Below, in pieces: positions 18,647 through 27,351 of a stretch of 64,000 bases of DNA (the first letter of the stretch is position 1; each line of letters starts with the position of its first letter). Both the position numbers and the translations under genes were made by a program. The stretch lies in the NCBI RefSeq assembly GCF_000412335.2, contig NZ_KE161030.1, positions 576,953-640,952 of the forward strand. The letters run 5' to 3'. The notes under the pieces are model-generated. The model did not search any database. It was given only the letters and a program-made list of their open reading frames with translations, and was not told the origin of the DNA. The stretch is from Cedecea davisae DSM 4568. GTDB taxonomy: Bacteria > Pseudomonadota > Gammaproteobacteria > Enterobacterales > Enterobacteriaceae.

Positions 18647-20071
18647 ATGAATTCAGCCAACACTTCTTCTCCCGAAACACCACAAAGCGTCCGCCTGCGC
18701 AGGGGGGCCATCCTGCGCCGTCTGATTGGCCAGGATAAAATGCCGCTGATGATTTTACTGATGGCGGCCATCGTCGGAATACTCGCCGGCCTGGTCGGCG
18801 TGGCGTTTGAGAAATCGGTGAACTGGGTGCTACAGCACCGCATTGGCCTGCTGGCGCAGGTTGCCGATAGCGCCTGGCTGGTGTGGCCGCTGGCGTTTAT
18901 TAGCTCGGCGCTGCTGGCGATGGTTGGCTATTACCTGGTGCGTCGGTTTGCGCCGGAAGCGGGCGGTTCGGGGATACCGGAAATCGAAGGGGCGCTTGAG
19001 GAACTGCGGCCGGTGCGCTGGTGGCGCGTTATCCCGGTGAAGTTTATCGGCGGTATGGGCACTCTCGGCGCGGGAATGGTGCTGGGGCGTGAGGGGCCAA
19101 CGGTTCAACTGGGCGGCAATATCGGGCGCATGGTTAGTGACATGTTCCGCCAGCGCGGAGCGGAGGCTCGTCATTCTCTGCTGGCAACCGGCGCCGCTGC
19201 CGGTTTGTCTGCGGCTTTTAACGCCCCGCTGGCCGGGATCCTTTTTATCATCGAGGAGATGCGCACTCAGTTTCGCTATAACCTGATTTCGATAAAAGCG
19301 GTGTTTATCGGCGTGATTATGTCGAGCATCGTGTTTCGCATTTTTAATACCGAAACCACGGTGATTCAGGTGGGCAAACTGGCGGATGCGCCGGTGAATA
19401 CGCTTTGGCTATACCTGATCCTTGGCATAGTGTTTGGTATCGTCGGCGTGGCGTTTAACCGGATGGTTATTGGCGCGCAGGATATGTTCCAGCGTATTCA
19501 CGGCGGCAATATCAATAAATGGGTGCTGATTGGCGGTTTGATAGGCGGGCTGTGCGGCGTACTGGGGCTTATTCAGCAGGCGGCCTCCGGCGGCGGCTTT
19601 AGCCTGATCCCGATTGCGGCAATGGGCAATTACAGCATCGACATGCTGCTGTTTCTCTTTTTTGCCCGCGTTATAACCACTTTGCTGTGTTTCTCCTCCG
19701 GCGCGCCGGGCGGCATTTTTGCGCCAATGCTGGCGCTGGGAACGCTGCTGGGTACCGCTTTTGGTATGGCATGCGCGGCCTGGTTCCCGGCTTATCATCT
19801 CGACATGGGGACTTTTGCCATTGCCGGGATGGGGGCGCTGCTGGCGGCTTCATTACGTGCGCCGCTGACCGCCATAGTGCTGGTGCTGGAGATGACCGAC
19901 AATTACCAGCTCATTCTGCCAATGATAATCACCTGCCTTGGCGCGACACTGTTGGCACAATTCCTCGGCGGGAAACCGCTATACTCGGTGATTCTGGCAA
20001 GAACGCTGGCAAAACAAGAAGCTGAGAAAGCGCGAGCGAATGAACAGGCTTGTGCCGGGCAGAATACTTGA
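18647..20071 (+). CDS. clcA: H+/Cl- exchange transporter ClcA
   Basis: ClcA exchanges two chloride ions for one proton across the inner membrane and supports extreme acid resistance in E. coli. Selectivity-filter motifs are all present: [17 protein letters not shown] (external gating Glu), GGIFAPML, and the Tyr in KPLYS. The internal proton Glu is in FIIEEMR. The 474-residue product is full length with the start MNSANTSSP (18647). An ATG 21 bases upstream (18626) would add seven residues, and neither start has a strong ribosome-binding site. The 177-base gap to hemL holds the divergent promoters; I could not fix them. Confidence 0.94.
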   Translation: MNSANTSSPETPQSVRLRRGAILRRLIGQDKMPLMILLMAAIVGILAGLVGVAFEKSVNWVLQHRIGLLAQVADSAWLVWPLAFISSALLAMVGYYLVRRFAPEAGGSGIPEIEGALEELRPVRWWRVIPVKFIGGMGTLGAGMVLGREGPTVQLGGNIGRMVSDMFRQRGAEARHSLLATGAAAGLSAAFNAPLAGILFIIEEMRTQFRYNLISIKAVFIGVIMSSIVFRIFNTETTVIQVGKLADAPVNTLWLYLILGIVFGIVGVAFNRMVIGAQDMFQRIHGGNINKWVLIGGLIGGLCGVLGLIQQAASGGGFSLIPIAAMGNYSIDMLLFLFFARVITTLLCFSSGAPGGIFAPMLALGTLLGTAFGMACAAWFPAYHLDMGTFAIAGMGALLAASLRAPLTAIVLVLEMTDNYQLILPMIITCLGATLLAQFLGGKPLYSVILARTLAKQEAEKARANEQACAGQNT

Positions 20072-20151
20072 ACGATTTACCAGGGTATTAGATAATGCCG
20101 CTAAAGTGCGGGTTATTTTCTGCCCGACTTGTTAATTGTTGGGAGCAAAAA

Positions 20152-20496
20152 ATGAGTGATGACGTAGCGCTGCCGCTGCAGTTTACCGAAGCAGCAGCCA
20201 ATAAAGTGAAAAGTCTGATTGCAGACGAAGAAAACCCAAATCTGAAACTTCGCGTCTATATCACCGGTGGTGGTTGCAGCGGCTTCCAGTATGGCTTTAC
20301 CTTTGACGACCAGATTAACGACGGCGATATGACCATTGAGAAACAGGGTGTTGCTCTGGTTGTGGATCCGATGAGCCTGCAATATCTGGTGGGCGGCGCG
20401 GTCGATTATAGCGAAGGCCTGGAAGGTTCCCGCTTTGTGGTGACCAACCCGAACGCAAAAAGCACCTGCGGGTGTGGTTCCTCCTTCAGCATCTGA
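20152..20496 (+). CDS. erpA: Iron-sulfur cluster insertion protein ErpA
   Basis: ErpA is an A-type carrier that delivers [4Fe-4S] or [2Fe-2S] clusters to apo-proteins, including the isoprenoid enzymes IspG and IspH, and is essential for aerobic growth in E. coli. The three ligand cysteines are in [10 protein letters not shown] and near the C-terminus in CGCGSSF. It is 114 residues, the family length. The start at 20152 has GGGAG upstream; the open frame extends back to 20095 without support. The gene stands alone and ends in a strong terminator. Confidence 0.97.
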   Translation: MSDDVALPLQFTEAAANKVKSLIADEENPNLKLRVYITGGGCSGFQYGFTFDDQINDGDMTIEKQGVALVVDPMSLQYLVGGAVDYSEGLEGSRFVVTNPNAKSTCGCGSSFSI

Positions 20497-20516
20497 TCGG
20501 TTGCTGAAATAAAAAG

Positions 20517-20542
20517 GCCGCGTAGCAAACGCGGCTTTTTTT
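20517..20542 (+). terminator. Rho-independent terminator after erpA
   Basis: GCCGCG and CGCGGC form a stem around TAGCAAA, followed by seven T residues. It separates erpA from the convergent yadS. Confidence 0.85.
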
Positions 20543-20549
20543 ATGCCTA

Positions 20550-21167
20550 CTACCGGTCGGTTAGCGCAAACGTCGGCAGTTTAAGGTGCCAGCGGATTGC
20601 CGCCAGGCGGATAACCAGCGTGACGACCATACCAATCATACTTGCCTGCTCCAGCGGGACGCCAAAGGTATGGTAGGCCGTGGCGTGAACGATACCGCCG
20701 ATGATACAGGCGGTAGCGTAGATCTCGGTACGCAGAATCATCGGGATTTCACGAGCTAATACGTCGCGGATAATGCCGCCGCCTACGCCGGTGACGACGC
20801 CCATGCAGATAGCGACCAGCGGGCTGGCGTGGGCAAGAAAAGCTTTATTCACGCCAATGCCCACAAATACCGCAAGACCCACGGCGTCCAGCACCGGCAG
20901 CACCCATTTCGGCAGGCGGCGCGGCTGGCGCACCAGCACGATGGTCAGCATGCAGGTCACCATTGCGACCACCAAATCGGTAGGATCTTTAACCCAGAAG
21001 ACCGGGCCGTTAGCCAGCGCCATATCGCGGATTGTGCCGCCGCCTACCGCCGTAACCACTCCGAGCACCAGGACGCCAAACGGGTCCATGCGCAGCTTGC
21101 CGGCCAGTAAAACGCCGGAAATGGCAAACACCGCAGTACCGACAATATCCAGCCAATAGACCAGCAT
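20550..21167 (-). CDS. yadS: TRIC/UPF0126 family inner-membrane protein YadS
   Basis: This small membrane protein has two tandem three-helix repeats plus a seventh helix, the architecture of prokaryotic TRIC channels. Each repeat carries the same kinked motif, VVTAVGGGTIRD and VVTGVGGGIIRD. It is 205 residues, like E. coli YadS. Homologues have been linked to small-molecule transport (the paralogue YicG to glycine), but the substrate here is not shown by the sequence. It is the last gene of mtnN-btuF-yadS, 22 bases after btuF. Confidence 0.85.
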   Translation of the reverse strand: MLVYWLDIVGTAVFAISGVLLAGKLRMDPFGVLVLGVVTAVGGGTIRDMALANGPVFWVKDPTDLVVAMVTCMLTIVLVRQPRRLPKWVLPVLDAVGLAVFVGIGVNKAFLAHASPLVAICMGVVTGVGGGIIRDVLAREIPMILRTEIYATACIIGGIVHATAYHTFGVPLEQASMIGMVVTLVIRLAAIRWHLKLPTFALTDR

Positions 21168-21189
21168 TTATTATCCTCAGAGCGTGACG

Positions 21190-21990
21190 TTAATCTTTCG
21201 CCAGCTCTTCGCAGAGCTGTTTTGCGGCGAGGATAATACGCGGACCGGAACGTGTAAACCAATCATCATCGACGGCGATAACCGGAACTTTCAACTGATT
21301 ACTCCAGAATTGCCGCACTGCCGGAATATTGCTCGCGTCGCCGGAAATAATTATTGCCTGCGGTTTGCGCACCAACACCTGTTCGCGGCTTACCTGCGGC
21401 CAGGGAACCCGGCTGTCGGCAAAGATATTTTGCCCGCCGCAGGTTTCGACTATCTCATTCTGAATAGAGTCTTTGCCGGTGGTGAACAGCGGCTGCTGGC
21501 TGAATTGCAGGAAAACTCTTTTGCTTTTTGTCTTTCCGTAGCGGGTTTTTAAATCAGCGAACTGTTGTGCTAATTTATCTGCCGCCCGGAGCGCCTTTTC
21601 GGGCGTTGGGCTGAACGGAGCAAGCTGTCGCAATGCGGCTTCCACGTCCGCGACGCTTTTAGGATCGAGCCAGATGACGTTGATCCCCAGCGCAATAAGC
21701 TGGTTTACCTGCCTGTCCGGGTTACCGCCTCGCCAGGCCAGAACCGCATCCGGCTTTAACGCCACAATGCGTTCGAAATTCAGGCCCTGCCAGTTGGCAA
21801 GCTGTTCAATTTTTTTCGCCTGCGGCGGGTAGTCTGAGTAAACGCTTACCGCAATCGGCTCTATTCCGGCGGCAAAAGCCAGTTCGGTGTTAGCGGGAGA
21901 AAGGGAGATGACCCGAGGCGCCGCAAGCAGCAGCGCCGGGAGGCCGAGGAGCAGGGCCGCTACTCCTCGCCATAATATGCCGTTAGCCAC
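21190..21990 (-). CDS. btuF: Vitamin B12 periplasmic binding protein
   Basis: BtuF captures cobalamin in the periplasm and hands it to the BtuCD importer, which is not encoded nearby (as in E. coli). The 266-residue protein begins with a signal peptide ([13 protein letters not shown]) and continues with the class III binding-protein core [25 protein letters not shown] and [18 protein letters not shown]. Near the end are [14 protein letters not shown] and [14 protein letters not shown]. It overlaps the end of mtnN by eight bases, so translational coupling is likely. Confidence 0.93.
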   Translation of the reverse strand: MANGILWRGVAALLLGLPALLLAAPRVISLSPANTELAFAAGIEPIAVSVYSDYPPQAKKIEQLANWQGLNFERIVALKPDAVLAWRGGNPDRQVNQLIALGINVIWLDPKSVADVEAALRQLAPFSPTPEKALRAADKLAQQFADLKTRYGKTKSKRVFLQFSQQPLFTTGKDSIQNEIVETCGGQNIFADSRVPWPQVSREQVLVRKPQAIIISGDASNIPAVRQFWSNQLKVPVIAVDDDWFTRSGPRIILAAKQLCEELAKD

Positions 21991-22681
21991 GAGCCAGATG
22001 CTGAACCAGTTTTTCCACCATCAGGGTGGACTGCTTAGCCGCAACCGCCAGGAACTCTTCAAAACTGAGGTGAGACTGTTGATCGGCAACGTCGGAAATG
22101 GCACGCACCACAACAAACGGCGTGTTGAAGCTATGGCAAACGTGGCCGATTGCCGTCGCTTCCATCTCTACCGCTACGGCCTGAGGGAAGTTATGGCGAA
22201 TTTTGGCTAGCGCTACGGAGCCGTTAATAAAAGCATCGCCGCTGACGATCAGGCCGCGTACCGCATGTAAATCCAGCTCTTTAATGCAGGTTTCAGCCGC
22301 TTCAATCAGCTTTTTATCGGCAACGAAGCTTGCCGGGCAGCCCGCCATCTGGCCATATTCGTAGCCGAAAGCGGTGACGTCCGCATCGTGGTAGCGCACT
22401 TCATCGGACACCACGATATCGCCCACTTTCAGCGTTGGCGCCAGGCCACCGGCGGAACCGGTATTGATAATCACGTCGGGCTTGCAGTGCTCCAGCAGCA
22501 GAGTAGCACCCATGGCCGCAGAGACTTTGCCGATGCCGGACTTCAGCAGCGCGACTTCAACGCCGTTCAGCGTACCGGTATAAATTTCACAACCGGCGAT
22601 GCTCAGAGTATGGCGGTTTTCGATTTTGTCACGCAGCAGCGTAACTTCTTCTTCCATTGCACCAATAATGCCTGCTTTCAT
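21983..22681 (-). CDS. mtnN: 5'-methylthioadenosine/S-adenosylhomocysteine nucleosidase
   Basis: MtnN (Pfs) cleaves adenine from methylthioadenosine, S-adenosylhomocysteine and 5'-deoxyadenosine. It clears SAM by-products and feeds the AI-2 pathway through LuxS. The 232-residue product starts [13 protein letters not shown] (22681), with the catalytic Glu. [18 protein letters not shown] is the phosphorylase-like core, [12 protein letters not shown] binds the ribose, and RAISDVADQ carries the catalytic Asp. The open frame runs upstream to 22969 over the dgt start; that extension is not conserved. It heads the btuF-yadS operon and is divergent from dgt. Confidence 0.97.
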   Translation of the reverse strand: MKAGIIGAMEEEVTLLRDKIENRHTLSIAGCEIYTGTLNGVEVALLKSGIGKVSAAMGATLLLEHCKPDVIINTGSAGGLAPTLKVGDIVVSDEVRYHDADVTAFGYEYGQMAGCPASFVADKKLIEAAETCIKELDLHAVRGLIVSGDAFINGSVALAKIRHNFPQAVAVEMEATAIGHVCHSFNTPFVVVRAISDVADQQSHLSFEEFLAVAAKQSTLMVEKLVQHLARG

Positions 22682-22775
22682 AGAGATACTCGCTAATGTG
22701 GTGGAACATGACTCAATTTTCGGGGCATAGTCTATCATGGCAAACAGTCTCCTTATCAACGGAACAGGAGTGGGC

Positions 22776-24290
22776 ATGAGCGAAATAGACTTCCGCAGAA
22801 AAATTAACTGGCACCGGCGCTTCCGCTCGCCCGAAGGGGAGAAGAGCGAGTATGAAATTCTGCGCATTTTTGAAAGCGACCGCGGCAGGATAATCAACTC
22901 GCCTGCTATCCGCCGATTGCAGCAAAAAACGCAGGTTTTCCCGCTCGAACGCAACGCTGCCGTGCGCACGCGACTGACTCACTCGATGGAGGTCCAGCAG
23001 GTCGGCCGCTATATCGCCAAAGAGATCCTCGGGCGGCTGAAAGAGCAGAAGGCGCTGGAGAAGTATGGTCTCGATGAGCTAACCGGCCCGTTTGAAAGCA
23101 TAGTGGAAATGGCCTGCCTGATGCACGACATCGGCAACCCGCCGTTCGGCCATTTTGGCGAGTCTGCCATCAACGACTGGTTCCGCCAGCGGCTACAGCC
23201 GAAAGATGCCGGGAGCCAGCCCCGCAGCGATGACCGCTGCAAAGTGGATTTTTTAAAGCTGCGTGAAGGGGAGGAGTCGCTAAATACTCTACGCAGCAAA
23301 GTGCGCCAGGATTTGTGCAGCTTTGAGGGCAACGCCCAGGGTATCCGCCTGGTGCACAGCCTGCTGCGCATGAACCTGACCTGGGCGCAGGTTGGCTGCA
23401 TCCTGAAATATACCCGCCCGGCCTGGTATGCCGACAAACCGCCGGAAAGCCATAATTACCTGATGAAGAAGCCGGGGTTTTATCTTTCGGAAGAGGGCTA
23501 TATCGCCCGCCTGCGTAAAGAATTGAGCCTCGGAGAGTACAGCCGTTTCCCGCTGACCTGGATAATGGAGGCGGCGGATGATATCTCCTACTGCGTGGCG
23601 GATCTTGAAGATGCGGTAGAGAAGCGGATCTTTAGCGTGGAGCAGCTTTACCAGCATTTATGCGAAGCCTGGGGCGAGGAGAAGCGTGGCGACCTGTTTG
23701 AGCAGGTGGTTAAAGATGCGTGGGAGAAGTCCCGCACCAACCAGATGCGACGCAGCGCGGAAGATCAGTTCTTTATGTATCTACGCGTCAATACGCTGAA
23801 CAAGCTGGCGCCTTATGCCGCCCAGCGCTTTATCGACAATCTGCCGGATATCTATTCCGGCGAGTTTAATCACGCGTTGCTGGAGGACGACAGTCCTTTC
23901 GCCAGGCTGCTGGAGTTGTATAAGCAGGTGGCGGTACGCCATGTTTTCAGCCATCCTGATGTGGAACAGCTGGAGTTGCAGGGTTACCGGGTTATCAGTG
24001 GCTTACTTGATATTTACAGTCCCTTACTCGAGCTTTCAACCGAGGATTTCTCCGAGCTGGTCAGCAAAGAGAGCCTGCGCCGTTTGCCGATTGAAACGAG
24101 GCTTTTCCACAAACTCTCAACTAAACATAGGCTTGCTTATGTAGAGGCGGTGAACGATTTGCATCCGGCCAGCCTTGATTTTTCGGTTTGGGAATACTAT
24201 TTCCGTGTAAGGCTGATTCAGGATTACATCAGCGGAATGACGGATTTATACGCCTGGGATGAGTACCGACGCCTGATGGCGGTAGAGTGA
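22776..24290 (+). CDS. dgt: Deoxyguanosinetriphosphate triphosphohydrolase
   Basis: Dgt hydrolyses dGTP to deoxyguanosine and tripolyphosphate, a type 1 dNTPase that tunes the dNTP pool and restricts some phages. The HD-domain metal ligands show as [15 protein letters not shown] (His), [13 protein letters not shown] (His-Asp) and [14 protein letters not shown] (Asp). The protein is 504 residues when started at [10 protein letters not shown] (22776), with AGGAG five bases upstream. An upstream in-frame ATG (22737) overlaps the divergent mtnN promoter region and is less likely. The gene ends at ...RRLMAVE, as in E. coli. Confidence 0.96.
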   Translation: MSEIDFRRKINWHRRFRSPEGEKSEYEILRIFESDRGRIINSPAIRRLQQKTQVFPLERNAAVRTRLTHSMEVQQVGRYIAKEILGRLKEQKALEKYGLDELTGPFESIVEMACLMHDIGNPPFGHFGESAINDWFRQRLQPKDAGSQPRSDDRCKVDFLKLREGEESLNTLRSKVRQDLCSFEGNAQGIRLVHSLLRMNLTWAQVGCILKYTRPAWYADKPPESHNYLMKKPGFYLSEEGYIARLRKELSLGEYSRFPLTWIMEAADDISYCVADLEDAVEKRIFSVEQLYQHLCEAWGEEKRGDLFEQVVKDAWEKSRTNQMRRSAEDQFFMYLRVNTLNKLAPYAAQRFIDNLPDIYSGEFNHALLEDDSPFARLLELYKQVAVRHVFSHPDVEQLELQGYRVISGLLDIYSPLLELSTEDFSELVSKESLRRLPIETRLFHKLSTKHRLAYVEAVNDLHPASLDFSVWEYYFRVRLIQDYISGMTDLYAWDEYRRLMAVE

Positions 24291-24306
24291 AGTCGGCAGG
24301 AGTTTT

Positions 24307-24324
24307 GTAAAGATGGACAATAAA
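24307..24324 (+). promoter_or_regulatory. Candidate CpxR site upstream of degP
   Basis: GTAAA (24307-24311) and ATAAA (24320-24324) are two half-sites eight bases apart, 30 bases upstream of the sigma-E promoter. The arrangement resembles the CpxR-bound region of E. coli degP. Confidence 0.55.
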
Positions 24325-24353
24325 TTTTTACTTTTTCCAGCCACTTAAGCGCT

Positions 24354-24380
24354 GAACTTAGGGCGTAAACTTCACTCTGA
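24354..24380 (+). promoter_or_regulatory. Sigma-E promoter of degP
   Basis: GAACTT (24354-24359) and TCTGA (24376-24380) are 16 bases apart, the typical -35/-10 pair recognised by RpoE. The gene would be induced by misfolded outer-membrane proteins. Confidence 0.85.
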
Positions 24381-24429
24381 ATGGTACCAACACAGCAATT
24401 TTGCGTTATTTGAAAGTTGAGATGATTCC

Positions 24430-25875
24430 ATGAAAAAAACCACGTTAGCAATGAGTGCGCTGGCTCTTAGTCTGGGTTTGGCGCTGAGTCCTATGTCTGC
24501 CTCCGCCGCTGAGACGGCCTCTTCTGCATCTGCTGCGCAGCCGCTGCCAAGCCTTGCGCCAATGCTGGAGCAGGTGATGCCTTCAGTGGTGAGTATCAAC
24601 GTTGAAGGGAGCACGACGGTAAATACTCCGCGCATGGGGCGCAACTTCCAGCAATTCTTCGGTGATAACTCGCCGTTCTGCCAGGACGGTTCTCCGTTCC
24701 AGAGCTCACCTTTCTGCCAGGGCGGCGGCGGTGAAGGCGGCGCGCCTGACGGCGGCAGCCAGCAGCAGAAGTTTATGGCGCTGGGTTCCGGCGTAATTAT
24801 TGATGCCGCTAAAGGCTACGTGGTGACCAATAACCACGTTGTTGATAATGCGACCGTGATTAAAGTGCAGCTGAGCGATGGCCGTAAATTTGACGCCAAA
24901 GTGGTCGGCAAAGACCCGCGCTCCGATATCGCGCTTATCCAGCTTCAGGACCCGAAAAACCTGACGGCGATTAAAATCGCGGACTCCGACGCGCTGCGCG
25001 TAGGGGATTACACCGTGGCTATCGGTAACCCGTATGGCCTGGGTGAAACCGTGACTTCCGGTATCGTTTCGGCGCTGGGTCGTAGCGGCCTGAACGTTGA
25101 AAACTATGAAAACTTTATCCAGACCGATGCGGCGATTAACCGCGGTAACTCCGGCGGTGCGCTGGTTAACCTGAGAGGCGAGCTGATCGGGATTAACACT
25201 GCGATCCTTGCGCCGGACGGCGGCAACATCGGTATCGGCTTTGCTATCCCGAGCAATATGGTGAAAAATCTCACCGCTCAGATGGTGCAGTACGGGCAGG
25301 TTCGCCGCGGCGAGCTGGGGATTATGGGCACCGAGCTGAACTCCGAGCTGGCGAAAGCGATGAAAGTCGACGCTCAGCGCGGGGCGTTTGTCAGCCAGGT
25401 GATGCCGAACTCCTCTGCTGCGAAAGCGGGGATTAAAGCGGGTGACGTTATTACGTCCCTGAACGGTAAACCTATCAGCAGCTTTGCGGCGCTGCGTGCC
25501 GAAGTTGGCTCGATGCCGGTGGGGAGCAAAATCGCGCTTGGCCTGCTGCGCGACGGTAAGCCGGTGACAGTGAGCCTGGAACTGCAGCAGAGCACGCAAA
25601 ACCAGGTTGATGCGGCGACAATCTTCACCGGAATTGAAGGTGCGGAGATGAGCAACCGCGGCGGTAAAGACCAGAAAGGCGTGCAGGTCACCAGCGTGAA
25701 GCCAAATACTCCGGCGGCGCGTATCGGCCTGAAAAAAGGCGACATCATTGTTGGCGTCAACCAGCAGGCGGTGAACAATATTGCCGAGCTGCGTAAAGTG
25801 ATGGACAGCAAGCCTTCGGTGATGGCGTTGAGCATCCAGCGCGGTGACACGTCGATTTACCTGCTGATGCAGTAA
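24430..25875 (+). CDS. degP: Periplasmic serine endoprotease DegP
   Basis: DegP (HtrA) degrades and chaperones misfolded periplasmic and outer-membrane proteins in oligomeric cages. The 481-residue precursor has a signal peptide ending at ASAA, then the trypsin-like domain with catalytic His136 (NNHVVDN), Asp166 (RSDIAL) and Ser241 (GNSGGA), in precursor numbering. Two PDZ domains follow (ELGIMG... and KGVQVTSV...). The LA loop keeps two Cys in repeated SPFCQ motifs, then a Gly-rich stretch longer than in E. coli. In K-12 cdaR follows; here the next gene is the convergent yaeH. Confidence 0.97.
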   Translation: MKKTTLAMSALALSLGLALSPMSASAAETASSASAAQPLPSLAPMLEQVMPSVVSINVEGSTTVNTPRMGRNFQQFFGDNSPFCQDGSPFQSSPFCQGGGGEGGAPDGGSQQQKFMALGSGVIIDAAKGYVVTNNHVVDNATVIKVQLSDGRKFDAKVVGKDPRSDIALIQLQDPKNLTAIKIADSDALRVGDYTVAIGNPYGLGETVTSGIVSALGRSGLNVENYENFIQTDAAINRGNSGGALVNLRGELIGINTAILAPDGGNIGIGFAIPSNMVKNLTAQMVQYGQVRRGELGIMGTELNSELAKAMKVDAQRGAFVSQVMPNSSAAKAGIKAGDVITSLNGKPISSFAALRAEVGSMPVGSKIALGLLRDGKPVTVSLELQQSTQNQVDAATIFTGIEGAEMSNRGGKDQKGVQVTSVKPNTPAARIGLKKGDIIVGVNQQAVNNIAELRKVMDSKPSVMALSIQRGDTSIYLLMQ

Positions 25876-25891
25876 TTTTTGAGTCAAACAG

Positions 25892-25918
25892 AAAAGGGCC
25901 GCAAATGCGGCCCTTTTT
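25892..25918. terminator. Bidirectional terminator between degP and yaeH
   Basis: AAAAGGGCCGC and GCGGCCCTTTTT flank a four-base loop. T-runs on both strands allow it to serve both convergent genes. Confidence 0.88.
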
Positions 25919-25932
25919 ATTAGGTTACTGAA

Positions 25933-26322
25933 CTACTTATTGCGGGTCAGTTTTTCCAGATCGGATTCGATTTCGCTGATCTTGTTGGTCACTACCGACT
26001 CGAGGTGACGCAGGTCTTCGAGGATCTTACGTTTCAGATCGACTTCGGTACGATCGCGCTGGCAAAGCTGATCCAGCTCATCTATCACGTAGCGCAGGTT
26101 CGGGCTGATTTCCTGCACTTCTTTGTAGCCCTGGCCTACGCCATCGGCGACCACGGTTTTGCGCTGGCGCGGATATTTAAACTTCACGCTTTTGGCAAAA
26201 AACTCGCCCTTATCCTTCTGGAAATAGACTTTCAGGATATCGTTGTTGGCTTCCTGCCGGAGGCTGTAACGATCGATTTCATCAGGATTAGTAATACCCA
26301 GACTTTTTAAATTATCGTACAT
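25933..26322 (-). CDS. yaeH: UPF0325 family protein YaeH
   Basis: This is a 129-residue soluble protein of unknown function, conserved across enterobacteria. It has no signal peptide or membrane helix. The N-terminus [19 protein letters not shown] is family-defining, the middle is basic (KFKYPRQRK), and the C-terminal third ([15 protein letters not shown] to the end) is rich in charged heptad-like residues and could form a coiled coil. It stands between convergent degP and dapD; in K-12 cdaR and yaeI flank it, and both are missing here. No function should be inferred from position. Confidence 0.88.
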   Translation of the reverse strand: MYDNLKSLGITNPDEIDRYSLRQEANNDILKVYFQKDKGEFFAKSVKFKYPRQRKTVVADGVGQGYKEVQEISPNLRYVIDELDQLCQRDRTEVDLKRKILEDLRHLESVVTNKISEIESDLEKLTRNK

Positions 26323-26396
26323 AAGCGGTACCCTTAAATATCAATAACCATTAGAGAGTTAACGGAAAATTCCTTTTCCGCTAGTGCCAGATGCAA

Positions 26397-26420
26397 AAAA
26401 GGCGGGATAACCCGCCTTTT
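26397..26420 (-). terminator. Terminator after dapD
   Basis: AAAAGGCGGG and CCCGCCTTTT form a stem with a four-base loop just after the dapD stop; on the minus strand it ends in a T-run. Confidence 0.85.
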
Positions 26421-26431
26421 AGAGCAAAAAA

Positions 26432-27256
26432 TTAGTCGATGGTGCGCAGCAGTTCGTTGATGCCGACTTTACCGCGGGTTTTGGCGTCGACTTTCTTAAC
26501 AATCACCGCGCAGTACAGGCTGTAAGAACCATCTTTAGACGGCAGGTTGCCTGAAACAACAACCGAGCCAGCCGGTACGCGGCCGTAATGGACTTCGCCG
26601 GTTTCGCGGTCATAAATACGGGTGCTCTGGCCGATGTACACGCCCATTGAGATGACGGAGCCTTCCTCAACGATAACGCCTTCCACCACTTCAGAGCGCG
26701 CGCCGATGAAGCAGTTGTCTTCGATGATGGTCGGGTTGGCCTGCAGCGGCTCAAGCACGCCGCCGATGCCTACGCCGCCGGACAGGTGAACGTTTTTACC
26801 GATCTGCGCGCAGGAACCTACGGTCGCCCAGGTATCAACCATGGTGCCTTCATCAACGTATGCGCCGATGTTGACGTAGGAAGGCATCAGTACGGTGTTA
26901 CGAGCGATAAACGCGCCCTGGCGCACCGCAGCAGGCGGAACCACGCGGAAGCCTTCTTTCTGGAAGCGAGCTTCGTCGTAGTCGGCAAATTTCATCGGTA
27001 CTTTATCGAAATAGCGACTTTCGGCACCTTCGATAACTTTGTTGTCGTTAATGCGGAAAGAAAGCAGAACCGCCTTCTTCAGCCACTGGTGGGTGACCCA
27101 CTGGCCGTCAATTTTTTCGGCAACGCGCAGCGCACCGCTGTCGAGCAGGGCAATAACCTGATTCACCGCTTCGCGGGTGACGGTATCAACATTTGCCGGG
27201 GTGATTTCGGCGCGGCGCTCGAAAGCGGATTCAATAACATTTTGTAGCTGCTGCAT
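26432..27256 (-). CDS. dapD: Tetrahydrodipicolinate N-succinyltransferase
   Basis: DapD succinylates tetrahydrodipicolinate using succinyl-CoA, on the path to meso-diaminopimelate and lysine. The product therefore serves both peptidoglycan and protein synthesis. The 274-residue protein has an alpha-helical N-terminal domain and a left-handed beta-helix of hexapeptide repeats ([44 protein letters not shown]). The C-terminus is [13 protein letters not shown] ([10 protein letters not shown]). It follows glnD after 95 bases on the same strand and ends in a terminator. Confidence 0.97.
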   Translation of the reverse strand: MQQLQNVIESAFERRAEITPANVDTVTREAVNQVIALLDSGALRVAEKIDGQWVTHQWLKKAVLLSFRINDNKVIEGAESRYFDKVPMKFADYDEARFQKEGFRVVPPAAVRQGAFIARNTVLMPSYVNIGAYVDEGTMVDTWATVGSCAQIGKNVHLSGGVGIGGVLEPLQANPTIIEDNCFIGARSEVVEGVIVEEGSVISMGVYIGQSTRIYDRETGEVHYGRVPAGSVVVSGNLPSKDGSYSLYCAVIVKKVDAKTRGKVGINELLRTID

Positions 27257-27351
27257 TATGAATATTTCCTGATTGTGACTTACCTTTCAACTTTCGGGCC
27301 GCAAAACTATTGACTGTGGCCCGCAAGCTAAAAGGTAAAAATAAAAGACCG

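Noticed and set aside
22682..22969. Upstream extension of mtnN over the dgt start
   Set aside because: The family begins [12 protein letters not shown], which matches the start at 22681; the extra part is a shadow of dgt.
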